Below, one piece after another: positions 9,046-18,589 of a stretch of 49,700 nt of DNA; the stretch's first letter is position 1, and every line of letters begins with the position of its first letter. Made by a program: the position numbers and the translations under genes. Location of the stretch: positions 1 to 49,700 of the forward strand of contig CAJJTG010000013.1 of NCBI GenBank assembly GCA_905194675.1. Reading direction: 5' to 3'. Source of the DNA: an uncultured Collinsella sp. Lineage in GTDB: Bacteria > Actinomycetota > Coriobacteriia > Coriobacteriales > Coriobacteriaceae. The notes below the pieces were generated by a model. That model had not been told where the DNA came from and searched no databases. It was given only the letters and a program-made list of their open reading frames with translations.

Positions 9046-11382
9046 ATGGCTCAAGATAAATTCGATGTGGGCGGCATGACATGCGCCGCCTGTCAGGCGC
9101 ACGTGGACCGTGCCGTGAGCAAACTCGACGGCGTCCAAAGCGTCGCGGTCAACCTGCTCGCCGGTTCCATGATGGTCGACTACGACCCCGCGCAGGTCTC
9201 CCCCGACGACATCTGCACCGCCGTCGACCGCGCAGGCTACTCGGCCTCACCCGTCGACGCGGGCACTGTCGGCACAGGCGGCAGCGCGCAGGCCAGGTCT
9301 GGCGCCGCCCATATGGAGTCGCCGACCAAAAAGCTGGAGGCCGCCGCCTCCGCCATGCGCACCCGCCTCATCGTCTCGATCGTCTTCCTCATCCCGCTGT
9401 TCTATATAGGCATGGGGCACATGCTCGGCTGGCCGCTGCCCGGCGTCTTCACCGACCACACCCACAGTATGACGCTTGCCCTCACCGAGCTCGTCCTGCT
9501 CATCCCCATCGTCTACGTCAACGACGCGTACTTTATCAACGGGTTTAAATCGCTCGCGCACGGCGCGCCCACCATGGACGCCCTCATCGCCGTCGGCGCC
9601 ACCGCGTCCATCGCCTGGTCGCTCTACGCCATGTTCATCATGGCCGACCAACTAGCCGCAGGACAGGTCCACGAGGCCATGATGACGGGCATGGACAACC
9701 TCTATTTTGAGAGCGCGGGCACGATTCTGTCGCTGGTCACCGTGGGCAAATACCTCGAGACACGCAGCAAATCCAAAACCGGCGGCGCTATCGAGGCGCT
9801 CATCGACTTGGCACCCAAGACTGCGACCGTCGTTGCCGACGACGGCACCGAAACCACCGTCGACGTCGACAGTATCCTTCCCGGCCAGGTCCTGCGCGTA
9901 CGCCCCGGAGAGTCCATCCCCGTCGATGGCGTGGTGCTCGAGGGCAGCTCGGCCGTGGACGAGAGTGCGCTCACCGGCGAGTCCATCCCCGTGGAAAAGA
10001 CCGCCAGCGACACCGTCAACGCCGCCACGGTCAACCGCACCGGCTCGTTTACCTTCCGCGCCACGCGTGTGGGTGCCGAGACATCGCTCGCCAAGATTAT
10101 CCAGCTCGTCGAGGACGCCAACGCCACCAAGGCGCCCATCGCCCGCATGGCCGACAAGGTCGCCGGCGTGTTCGTGCCCGTGGTGTTTGTAATCTCTGCC
10201 GTAGCTTTTGTGGCGTGGATGGTGCTGACCGGAAGCATCAACGAAGCGCTTACCTCCGCCGTCGCCGTGCTGGTGATCAGCTGCCCGTGCGCGCTGGGCC
10301 TGGCCACGCCCGTCGCCATTATGGTTGGCACCGGCAAGGGCGCCGAGATGGGCATTCTGTTTAAGAGCGCCGAGGCGCTGGAGAACCTGCGCAGCGTGGG
10401 CACCGTGGTGCTCGATAAGACGGGCACCGTCACCCGCGGCAAGCCGGCTGTAACCGACATTGAGGTGGCCACGCGCGCCGACGGCTCGCCCGCCATGAGC
10501 GAAAAGGCGCTGCTCAAGCTGGCCGCCGCGCTGGAGCGCTCGAGCGAGCACCCGCTGGCCGAGGCGATTATGGCCGAGTGCGAGGCGCGCGGAATTGTCG
10601 CGCGCATGGTCGAGGACTTTGCCGCCGCGCCCGGACGAGGCGTTACGGCACGCGAGGGGCAGAATGTCATCGCAGCCGGCAACGTGCGCCTGATGGACGA
10701 GTTGGGCGTTACCGTGCCCGCGGGTCTTGCCGAGCAATTTGCCGCCGAGGGCAAGACACCGCTGTTCTTTGCCAAGAACGGCGAGCTTGTCGGTATCATC
10801 GCCGTGGCTGACGAGGTCAAAGAAACGAGTGCCGAGGCCATCGCCGCGCTCCACAAGCTCGGCGCCGACGTGCGCATGTTCACCGGCGACAACCGCGTGA
10901 CGGCCGAGGCCATCGCCCGCCGCGTGGGGCTGAGCAGCGAACAGGTCATTGCCGACGTCCTCCCCGCCGACAAGGAGCGCCACGTGCGCGAACTGCAGGA
11001 TGCGGGCAGCATGGTGGCCATGGTGGGCGACGGCATCAACGACTCCCCCGCTCTGGCGCGCGCCGACGTGGGCCTTGCCATCGGCACCGGCGCCGACATC
11101 GCCAAGGAGGGCGCCGACGTGGTACTCATGCGCAGCGACCTCATGGATGTTGCGCGCGCCATCGAGCTTTCGCGCGCCACGATCCGCAACATCAAGCAGG
11201 ACCTGTTCTGGGCGCTGTTCTACAACGGCATCGGCATTCCGCTGGCGGCAGGCGTGTTCTTCCCCCTCACCGGTTGGCAGCTCTCGCCGATGTTTGGCGC
11301 TGCGGCCATGAGCCTGTCGAGCGTGTGCGTCGTAAGCAATGCGCTGCGCCTGCGAACCTTTAAGCCCAAGACGGCGCGCTGA
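9046..11382 (+). CDS. copA: Copper-exporting P1B-type ATPase
   Basis: 778-aa membrane pump. N-terminal heavy-metal domain with GGMTCAAC (C13, C16), then about eight membrane segments. Key motifs: TGES actuator loop, membrane CPC at C413-P414-C415 (Cu+ signature), phosphorylation site DKTGT at D457, the SSEHPLA nucleotide-binding motif, and hinge GDGIND at 661-666. Exports Cu(I) from the cytoplasm using ATP. Strong AGAAAGGAG ribosome site upstream. First gene of a copper cluster with copZ and csoR, preceded by a CsoR-type operator. Silver specificity cannot be excluded. Confidence 0.96.
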   Translation: MAQDKFDVGGMTCAACQAHVDRAVSKLDGVQSVAVNLLAGSMMVDYDPAQVSPDDICTAVDRAGYSASPVDAGTVGTGGSAQARSGAAHMESPTKKLEAAASAMRTRLIVSIVFLIPLFYIGMGHMLGWPLPGVFTDHTHSMTLALTELVLLIPIVYVNDAYFINGFKSLAHGAPTMDALIAVGATASIAWSLYAMFIMADQLAAGQVHEAMMTGMDNLYFESAGTILSLVTVGKYLETRSKSKTGGAIEALIDLAPKTATVVADDGTETTVDVDSILPGQVLRVRPGESIPVDGVVLEGSSAVDESALTGESIPVEKTASDTVNAATVNRTGSFTFRATRVGAETSLAKIIQLVEDANATKAPIARMADKVAGVFVPVVFVISAVAFVAWMVLTGSINEALTSAVAVLVISCPCALGLATPVAIMVGTGKGAEMGILFKSAEALENLRSVGTVVLDKTGTVTRGKPAVTDIEVATRADGSPAMSEKALLKLAAALERSSEHPLAEAIMAECEARGIVARMVEDFAAAPGRGVTAREGQNVIAAGNVRLMDELGVTVPAGLAEQFAAEGKTPLFFAKNGELVGIIAVADEVKETSAEAIAALHKLGADVRMFTGDNRVTAEAIARRVGLSSEQVIADVLPADKERHVRELQDAGSMVAMVGDGINDSPALARADVGLAIGTGADIAKEGADVVLMRSDLMDVARAIELSRATIRNIKQDLFWALFYNGIGIPLAAGVFFPLTGWQLSPMFGAAAMSLSSVCVVSNALRLRTFKPKTAR

Positions 11383-11392
11383 AGCACCCGAC

Positions 11393-11466
11393 CTTGCCCC
11401 TCAAACCGTCGCTCGCGTACCCAAGTACGCTTCGCTCCTCTTTCGGGGCAATCTCGGGCACCTCAG
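11393..11466. repeat. Complex inverted repeat after copA (possible terminator or REP-like element)
   Basis: Outer ACCTTGCCCC pairs imperfectly with GGGGCAATCT, and inner GCTCGCGTACC pairs with AGTACGCTTCGC. Lies between copA and copZ. No clean T-run, so attenuation between the two genes is only a possibility. Confidence 0.4.
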
Positions 11467-11534
11467 CGCACCTTTAAGATGACACTGTTCACGACTAAAC
11501 TGTCAGATAATCTCAATCGATAAGGAGTACACCC

Positions 11535-11756
11535 ATGCGTTACACAATCAAGACTTCCGGCCTCATGTGCGGCCACTGCGACGCCACCGTCGAGACGGCG
11601 TTGCTCAACGTGGCCGGCGTGACCGACGCCGACGCCGATCACGAAACCCAGACCGTCCAGGTGGAGTGCGCCGACACCGTGACCGCCGAGCAGCTCGCCG
11701 CCGCCGTCGAGGCCGCGGGCGAGAAATTCCACGCCCTGTCCGTGACCGCATCCTAG
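11535..11756 (+). CDS. copZ: Copper chaperone, HMA-domain protein (CopZ-like)
   Basis: 73-aa single heavy-metal-associated domain. The metal site is LMCGHC (C12, C15), the His between the cysteines being common in CopZ-type proteins. Ribosome site AAGGAG upstream. Likely carries Cu(I) to CopA or to CsoR. Positioned 150 bp after copA and 190 bp before csoR, with the intervening sequence containing palindromic repeats, so co-transcription with either is not certain. Confidence 0.88.
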   Translation: MRYTIKTSGLMCGHCDATVETALLNVAGVTDADADHETQTVQVECADTVTAEQLAAAVEAAGEKFHALSVTAS

Positions 11757-11831
11757 CTGCCACCGCACCAGCAGGCACCGCTGTCGGCCGACATAGCCGC
11801 CCAGCAACCACCGCTCAACCAGCCCTTCAGA

Positions 11832-11898
11832 AGTTGCGGTGAAATAGTTCCTGTTTTAGCGCTCCAAGCCCTCAATCAAGAACTATTTCACCGCAACT
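11832..11898. repeat. AGTTGCGGTGAAATA hairpin family, copy 1
   Basis: Perfect 19-bp arms AGTTGCGGTGAAATAGTTC (11832-11850) and GAACTATTTCACCGCAACT (11880-11898) around a 29-bp loop. Other copies at 27105-27171 and 40904-40970. Read on the minus strand the loop ends GCTAAAACAG, as in copy 3. Confidence 0.92.
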
Positions 11899-11942
11899 GA
11901 GGGCGAGGTATTTGAAGGATTGACCAGAAACGAGGACCCGCC

Positions 11943-12215
11943 ATGATGGCAGACCATAAATCGGTGACTCGCATGCTTAAGACGGCACGCGGGCAGATCG
12001 ACGGCATCCTGCGGATGGTCGAGGAGGACCGCTATTGCGTCGATATTTCCACGCAGCTTATGGCCACACAGGCGCTCCTCGCGCGCATTAACGCCGACGT
12101 GCTCAAGGCCCACATTGAGGGCTGCGTCGCCTCGGCCATCGAATCGGGCGACGAGGAGCTCAAAGCCGCCAAGCTTGCCGAGATAGAGCGCGTCGTCGAC
12201 AAGCTCGCCAAGTAA
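11943..12215 (+). CDS. csoR: CsoR-type copper-sensing repressor
   Basis: 90-aa all-helical repressor of the DUF156 family. The Cu(I) ligand set Cys-His-Cys is intact at C32 (RYCVDIS), H57 and C61 (KAHIEGC), which separates CsoR from formaldehyde sensors (FrmR) that lack this trio. Starts with two successive ATGs; GAGGA is just upstream. Expected to bind the palindrome at 8973-8985 in the copA promoter and release it with copper. It may have its own promoter, since a 67-bp palindrome separates it from copZ. Confidence 0.93.
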   Translation: MMADHKSVTRMLKTARGQIDGILRMVEEDRYCVDISTQLMATQALLARINADVLKAHIEGCVASAIESGDEELKAAKLAEIERVVDKLAK

Positions 12216-12220
12216 TTGGG

Positions 12221-12306
12221 GCATTGGGGACAGACTTCTTTGCACCGTCTTGGTGATCCGGGGACAGGTATGTTTGCACCACATTGGCGCAGATTAACCT
12301 GTCCCC
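12221..12306. repeat. GGGGACAGGT palindrome family, copy 2 plus a truncated copy
   Basis: Full copy 12260-12306 has GGGGACAGGT pairing with AACCTGTCCCC and the inner TGCACCA/TGGCGCA. A partial copy (ATTGGGGACAGACTTCTTTG, about 12224-12256) precedes it. Sits immediately after csoR. Confidence 0.85.
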
Positions 12307-12361
12307 CTTGCTCTAAATCGGGTATAAAGGCGTGCAGCATATCGAACGAAAGGCAATTCGC

Positions 12362-12835
12362 ATGAATGACTTTATGAAGGGTCGCAACGGCGCCGATGAG
12401 CTCACCGTCGTGTTGGGCTTCGCAGGCATTATCATCGCGATAATCGGGTCGATGGCCCGTATCCAGTGGCTCAGCTGGATCGCCATCGCCGTGATCGCGC
12501 TCGGCGTGCTGCGCGGTCTGTCCAAAAACATCGACGCGCGCCGCAAGGAGAACGATGCCTTTGTCACGGCGACCGCAAACGTCCCCGGCCTAGGTAAGTT
12601 CGTCGCCAGCTTGGGTGGCGGCGCCGCGGCTGCCAACGCCTCGCGCGCGGCCGGCACCAGCAAGGAAGACTTTGAGCGCGCCAAGCGAACGGCCAAGAAG
12701 ATGTGGAAGGGCCGCAAGACCACGGCCTACCTTAAGTGCCCTAACTGCGGTCAGATGCTGTCCGTCCCCAAGGGCAAAGGCAAGATCCGCGTCACCTGCC
12801 CCAAGTGCCACGCCAAGATGGAAACACGCTCCTAG
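12362..12835 (+). CDS. Small membrane protein with C-terminal zinc ribbon
   Basis: 157 aa. Two hydrophobic segments (about residues 14-31 and 36-52), a basic central region, and a C-terminal zinc ribbon with C126, C129, C146, C149 (CPNCGQML ... CPKCHAKM). ATG 12362 is preferred over the frame's upstream start because GAAAGGC lies at ribosome-site distance. Function not known; the arrangement suggests a membrane-anchored protein with a cytoplasmic zinc-binding tail. Apparently a single-gene unit ended by the strong hairpin at 12899. Confidence 0.75.
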   Translation: MNDFMKGRNGADELTVVLGFAGIIIAIIGSMARIQWLSWIAIAVIALGVLRGLSKNIDARRKENDAFVTATANVPGLGKFVASLGGGAAAANASRAAGTSKEDFERAKRTAKKMWKGRKTTAYLKCPNCGQMLSVPKGKGKIRVTCPKCHAKMETRS

Positions 12836-12898
12836 GCATCGCGCCGTGGGGCAAATGAATCAGTAGTGTTTGTCTCAAATCTGAAGCATTTATTCGAT

Positions 12899-12937
12899 AA
12901 AAAAGCCGAGGCCTCTTGCTGAGACCTCGGCTTTTTT
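12899..12937. terminator. Bidirectional terminator
   Basis: AAAAAAGCCGAGG/CCTCGGCTTTTTT stem with A-run and T-run on the two sides, between the convergent zinc-ribbon gene and amidohydrolase gene. It can serve both. Confidence 0.93.
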
Positions 12938-12988
12938 GTATAAGGCGGCGGCGTTCGACGAGCCGACTGTCCCCCGTCACACCGGCGC

Positions 12989-14359
12989 TTACGCCACGCC
13001 GTCGCGGGCCAGCTCCTCGGCCAGCGCTTCGGCAGGCATGGCCATAATCGTGTCGAGCTCGGCGTCCACCTCGGGAATACGCTTCACCTTGAGTTTGCGC
13101 ACCAGGTTGCCGCGGCACATCACGTGCATTGGCTCGCGCAGAGCGCACAGGTCATCGAGCGGGTTCTCGCGCGTCACCAGGATATCGGCGGCCTTGCCGC
13201 ACTCGACCGTGCCGGTCTCGCCGCCTAGGCCCAACAGCTCGGCATTGACCTGCGTCGCCGTATGCAGCGCAAAGGCGTTGCTCACGCCCACGTACTTGGC
13301 AAAGTAAGCGACTTCGCGCCACATGTCGTACTGGGTCACGAACGGGCAGCTCGAGTCCGTGCCCAGGCCCACCTTAACGCCGGCTTCCAGCGCCGCACGA
13401 GCGCTCTCGATAATGCCCGAGCACACGATGTCGCCGTTCTTCTTTTGCGTGTCGGTCGAATGGGTCTTTTCCGGATCGAGCAGTACAAACGGCAGCGCCG
13501 GACTAATCGTGCAGGTCACGCTCGGCGCGCGTCCCTCGAGCTGTGTTCCCGCGGCGCCGCGGTACAGCTCCAGGATCTCGGGGGTCATCGGGGCACCGTG
13601 CTCGATCGTATCGACGCCGGCCTGAAGCGCAGCCTTCACGCCCTCGGTGCTCTCGACATGGGCCATGACCGGAAGGCCAACCTCGTGCGCCGCCTTGCAC
13701 GCCGCCGCGGCGACACCGACCGGCATGCGCAGCACGCCAGGCTCGCCTACTTCGGTCGCGTCGAACACGCCGCCCGTCACGAACAACTTGATGACATCGG
13801 CACCGCGCGTATACAGATCGCGCACCTGTTCGGCCGCCTCGGCGGGGGTATTGGCGACCTGCGCGAACAGCCCCGCACCGTGACCGCCCGGCACCGTGAC
13901 ACCCGTTCCCGGCGCCACCAGACGTGGACCCTGATACTTGCCGGCGTCGATAGCGTTGCGCACGGCCAGATCGGCAAACAGCGGGTCGCCCGCGCCGCGC
14001 ACCGTGGTCACGCCACTTGCCAGCTGCTGCTGAGCGCTGCCTTTGAGAATGTGGCGAACGATGGCGCGGCCCACGGGGTTATCGAGCTTCTTCATCAGCG
14101 CGCCCGCATCGCCCGCCGAAACCGGCTTGCCCGAACCGCACAGATGCACATGCATATTGATGAGGCCGGGCATGAGGTACGCGCCGGCCAGGTCGATGAC
14201 CTCGGCACCTGCAGGCGCCTGCGCCACAGCACTCGGCCCCACCCACGTGATGACACCGCGCTCAACGGCCACGGCCATATCGGGTTGCGGCTCCATATGC
14301 TCCGAGCCATCCAGAATGGTCGCATTGATAAACAACGTAGAACGATCGGCAGACGCCAT
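12989..14359 (-). CDS. Metal-dependent amidohydrolase family protein
   Basis: 456-aa cytoplasmic hydrolase of the amidohydrolase superfamily. Visible metal-site elements: HVH at H70/H72, a lysine in DVIKLF, histidines in AHVES and TIEHGAP, and the terminal aspartate in GLGTDSS. The overall pattern is closest to imidazolonepropionase or prolidase-type members; the substrate cannot be told from sequence. ATG 14359 is chosen because GGAGGAG lies 7-9 nt upstream; a longer frame to 14488 lacks this. The upstream region carries the four-copy 57-bp hairpin array. Confidence 0.85.
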   Translation of the reverse strand: MASADRSTLFINATILDGSEHMEPQPDMAVAVERGVITWVGPSAVAQAPAGAEVIDLAGAYLMPGLINMHVHLCGSGKPVSAGDAGALMKKLDNPVGRAIVRHILKGSAQQQLASGVTTVRGAGDPLFADLAVRNAIDAGKYQGPRLVAPGTGVTVPGGHGAGLFAQVANTPAEAAEQVRDLYTRGADVIKLFVTGGVFDATEVGEPGVLRMPVGVAAAACKAAHEVGLPVMAHVESTEGVKAALQAGVDTIEHGAPMTPEILELYRGAAGTQLEGRAPSVTCTISPALPFVLLDPEKTHSTDTQKKNGDIVCSGIIESARAALEAGVKVGLGTDSSCPFVTQYDMWREVAYFAKYVGVSNAFALHTATQVNAELLGLGGETGTVECGKAADILVTRENPLDDLCALREPMHVMCRGNLVRKLKVKRIPEVDAELDTIMAMPAEALAEELARDGVA

Positions 14360-14508
14360 ATCGAGCTCCTCCCCCTCAGAAAACTTGAACATCTGTCCAT
14401 TATTATCCAGTGTAGCCCGATTACCACAGACATATCGGTTAACGGAGGGAAGAGGGGATGTGGGGGACGGAATACGTTGCAGTCCCACCCCAGCGATACC
14501 AGGGAAAT

Positions 14509-14806
14509 GTCTCGATCTGTAACAGGTAGACCGTCTTTAACCTTCCAAATGTTACAGATCAAGATCTTTCGGCACCGCGTCCAACCTTTGTCTCAATCTG
14601 TAACAGTTAGGTCGAATTTTGGCCTGTAAATGTTACAGATTGAGATATTCTCCAGCCCCGTCGTCAAACGTCTAAATCTGTAACAGGTAGACAGGTTTTC
14701 GGCCTCTAGATGTTACAGATTGAGATCTTTTAGCGGTAGCCAACCTTCCGTCTCAATCTGTAACAGTTACGAGGCCAAACGGTCCCTTGTTGTTACAGAT
14801 TGAGAC
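14509..14806. repeat. 57-bp hairpin element array 2 (4 copies)
   Basis: Copies at 14509-14565, 14590-14646, 14670-14726 and 14750-14806, each exactly 57 bp, starting 81, 80 and 80 bp apart. Spacers of 24, 23 and 23 bp are unrelated to each other. Arms are variants of GTCTCAATCTGTAAC and its complement. The fourth copy has its centre inverted (AGTTACGAGGCCAAACG, like copy 1 of array 1). Lies between the amidohydrolase start and the end of the DUF559 gene. Confidence 0.96.
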
Positions 14807-14847
14807 AAACTCGGCAGGAACAACCACCCCCGCGTCAGTTGCACCCC

Positions 14848-15918
14848 TTAGCGCCCATACCACTGCCGTCTCCATTCCTCCGCCAGATTGACCCGCTGCG
14901 GAATGCTCGCCAGTCTCATCTTTTCAGCCAGCTTCCCCGGATTCTTGAGCTCATCAAACGTAAACCTCAGTACTTTATGTCCGAGCATCGTCAGATGGGA
15001 CTCTCGCTGACGTTCTGCCACGAATGGGTCGACCGACTCCCAATCCCCACCATCCTGCAGGGTATACTTTCCCTTCCCGTCGAGCTCGCCGATGACACAT
15101 GTCCCGTCCTCGAGCCTCCAGAAATAATCAACCCGAAACGCCTGGCTCGAATCGAGCGGATCGCGAAACTCCACCTGCAACTCCGGAACCGGAAAACCGT
15201 ATGCAATAAAGAACGCTCGGAACCGTGACTCGCCGCCGTTTTCGGACAGCTCGTCCGCATACGACGCAATCACCTGTGCCCTGCGATACCCGCGTCTGCC
15301 CTCGCAATCGGCGCGGAGGCGCTCGCACAGGCCATCGCGCGATACGCCTTTCGCCCGCAGTGCAGAATCGGCAATCGCCAACCCGTAGGAGAACGGCGCA
15401 CGCAGCAAGCAATCCTCCACCGCGCGCCAAAACGACGTCACCCGCACGCCATCAACGCGCTCGAGCGCGCCCGCCATCTGTGGACGCAACAACCTGCACC
15501 CGCTGCTCAACGTCACTGAACAACCCGTCTTAACAAGAAAACGCGGCCCGAGCAGATCATTCGGCACCTCCAGACCCCACAAAAGTGCCGCGTCATAACC
15601 CCAAAACGCCCAATCGGGATGAAACTCTGCAAGCCCTTTGATGGTACGCAGCGCTCGCTCCGCCGGCGTCAATGCGTCCCAATCATGCTGAAAACAGAAC
15701 AGGTACGGCTCGGGCTCCGCGATATCGTCTGTGCCCACATGGCGCCGCAGCCACATGAGCTCAGCATTGTCGTGTGTCACAAGCAGCACGCCTTGTTCAG
15801 CCGCCTCCGTGAGCCTGGCAAGAATCCTGTTCCGCGCCAACGTGTTGCGAGTCGTATGCTTGTGTTTGAAAACGGTATTAGACACTTCCATCACCACCGC
15901 ATCGGACAAATGGACCAT
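14848..15918 (-). CDS. DUF559/AbiEi-like protein with PD-(D/E)xK nuclease-type C-terminus
   Basis: 356 aa counted from ATG 15918, which has GGAGG 11 nt upstream; the frame also allows a TTG at 15942, directly beside a repeat. The N-terminal two thirds has the AbiEi-like layout seen in actinobacterial proteins (WGYDAALLWGLEVP, then TSFWRAVEDCLLR). The C-terminal part has FRVDYFW followed by VIGELDGKGKY, giving D264, E278, D280 and K282, as in the Vsr/DUF559 endonuclease fold. No AbiEii-type toxin gene is adjacent, so a toxin-antitoxin role is not supported. Function unknown; DNA cleavage or binding is an inference. Confidence 0.65.
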   Translation of the reverse strand: MVHLSDAVVMEVSNTVFKHKHTTRNTLARNRILARLTEAAEQGVLLVTHDNAELMWLRRHVGTDDIAEPEPYLFCFQHDWDALTPAERALRTIKGLAEFHPDWAFWGYDAALLWGLEVPNDLLGPRFLVKTGCSVTLSSGCRLLRPQMAGALERVDGVRVTSFWRAVEDCLLRAPFSYGLAIADSALRAKGVSRDGLCERLRADCEGRRGYRRAQVIASYADELSENGGESRFRAFFIAYGFPVPELQVEFRDPLDSSQAFRVDYFWRLEDGTCVIGELDGKGKYTLQDGGDWESVDPFVAERQRESHLTMLGHKVLRFTFDELKNPGKLAEKMRLASIPQRVNLAEEWRRQWYGR

Positions 15919-15944
15919 CGCCACCGTTGCCTCCGCTGACAAAT

Positions 15945-16001
15945 GTCTTGATCTGTAACGGGTAGACGTTCTCCAGGTCCCTAAACGTTACAGATCGAGA
16001 C
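15945..16001. repeat. 57-bp hairpin element, single copy
   Basis: Arms GTCTTGATCTGTAAC and GTTACAGATCGAGAC (one G-T pair) around a 27-bp centre. Lies 27 bp upstream of the chosen start of the DUF559-like gene; the alternative TTG start is 3 bp from its edge. Confidence 0.93.
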
Positions 16002-16041
16002 ATAAAGGCAGAAGGCAAGGCAGGCGACAACCGTCCATCCC

Positions 16042-16749
16042 CTACTCCCATTCCTGTTCGTAGATGTTGAGCGACTTCACATACCGCCCCTGGGCACCCA
16101 TGATGTCGCGGACCAGGCGCAAAAAGAAGCTGATGCACGAGGTGTCGAAACCGTCCTCCAGGTCCTCGGGATGCACCGAGCCCGGCCCGTCGACCGCCGT
16201 GTCGCTCAGGCGCGCGATGTCATACAGGTAGAGCTGCCCCGCCGTCAGCCAGACATCGTCGACGCACGCGAGTCGCACCGCAATCGCACCATCGTTCCAG
16301 TGCTCCTTTTGCACGATATGTGGGTCGTAGACGTCAAAGCGACGGTCGGTGCGCGTGTCCTTCAGCACGACCATGCCAGTCGCGGGATCCTTGTTCAAAA
16401 TGCCAAAGCGCGAGAAATACTGCGTGTCACGCACCTGCTTAAGTCGCCCGAGCGAAGCAGGAGAAATTGACGCTGGCGGCTCGTCCACATACAGCTCCAA
16501 CAGCGTCTTGCCGTGGTAATAGGGGCGCTCAAACAGCAGCCAATCGGTAAACGCCATGTTGTAGGCCATGATTTCGTTTTGAGAAGGTTCCTCGCAATAG
16601 CTCAGCCACGGATCGACGATAATCTCGAACTGCTCGCGCGCCGGCTCCAGGAATTGAAACTTCCGCAGCATCCAAAAGTGAGCCATGTCGGCAATATCGT
16701 TGCCGACGGCTTCGGCCAGCTCTGCTCGGTCAAAAACTTGGTCAGTCAT
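16042..16749 (-). CDS. Hypothetical protein
   Basis: 235 aa, acidic, no signal peptide or membrane segment. I do not recognise the family. It is rich in aromatic residues (FWMLRKFQFLEP, YYHGKTLLELY) and ends YVKSLNIYEQEWE. Strong ribosome site GAGGAGG 6 nt before the ATG and normal codon use support a real gene. The previous gene on its strand is gltD; a 350-bp gap separates them. Confidence 0.75.
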   Translation of the reverse strand: MTDQVFDRAELAEAVGNDIADMAHFWMLRKFQFLEPAREQFEIIVDPWLSYCEEPSQNEIMAYNMAFTDWLLFERPYYHGKTLLELYVDEPPASISPASLGRLKQVRDTQYFSRFGILNKDPATGMVVLKDTRTDRRFDVYDPHIVQKEHWNDGAIAVRLACVDDVWLTAGQLYLYDIARLSDTAVDGPGSVHPEDLEDGFDTSCISFFLRLVRDIMGAQGRYVKSLNIYEQEWE

Positions 16750-17102
16750 GGCATCCTCCTCAAACTGATGGACCTCAATTTGAGCTTACGAGGAGGGCGA
16801 GCAACCGAGGCAAGCGCGGGCAAAGTAGGCCTTCGACTGCAAGCCAGATGCTAACCAAACACTTGACGGGACACTTGACCGAATGAGTCCACCGCAACAA
16901 AACCGCAGGTAGACATAGACAGCCAACCCGCCCTTTTGAGCCAGATGCCCGCAGCCACCACAGAAACAACAGGTGACCACAGCCCAAAAAGTCGACAAAT
17001 GAACACCCGTACGTCGACAAACGAGCAAATCGCTCGCAAAGAGTGTCCCCAACGACTAGACAAAAAATGACTAGTCATTGAGGACGTTCTTAAATGACTA
17101 CT
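16750..17102. other. 353-bp intergenic region downstream of gltD
   Basis: Contains short direct repeats (GTCGACAAATGA and GTCGACAAACGA at about 16991-17024), a small hairpin CGAGC/GCTCG (17022-17036) that on the minus strand is followed by TTTGT and could end gltD transcription, and ATGACTAGTCAT near 17068. Short minus-strand open frames here have no ribosome site or recognisable product. Confidence 0.5.
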
Positions 17103-18584
<1,482 letters not shown>

Positions 18585-18589
18585 GGCAC

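Noticed and set aside
14509..14806. Calling the 80-bp arrays a CRISPR locus
   Set aside because: Repeats are palindromic with variable centres, spread over five sites with 1-4 copies each, and no cas gene or leader is nearby. I keep them as an unusual repeat family instead.
16775..17078. Three overlapping minus-strand open frames (75-88 aa)
   Set aside because: Different frames of the same Trp/Cys-rich intergenic DNA, no ribosome site; non-coding is more likely.
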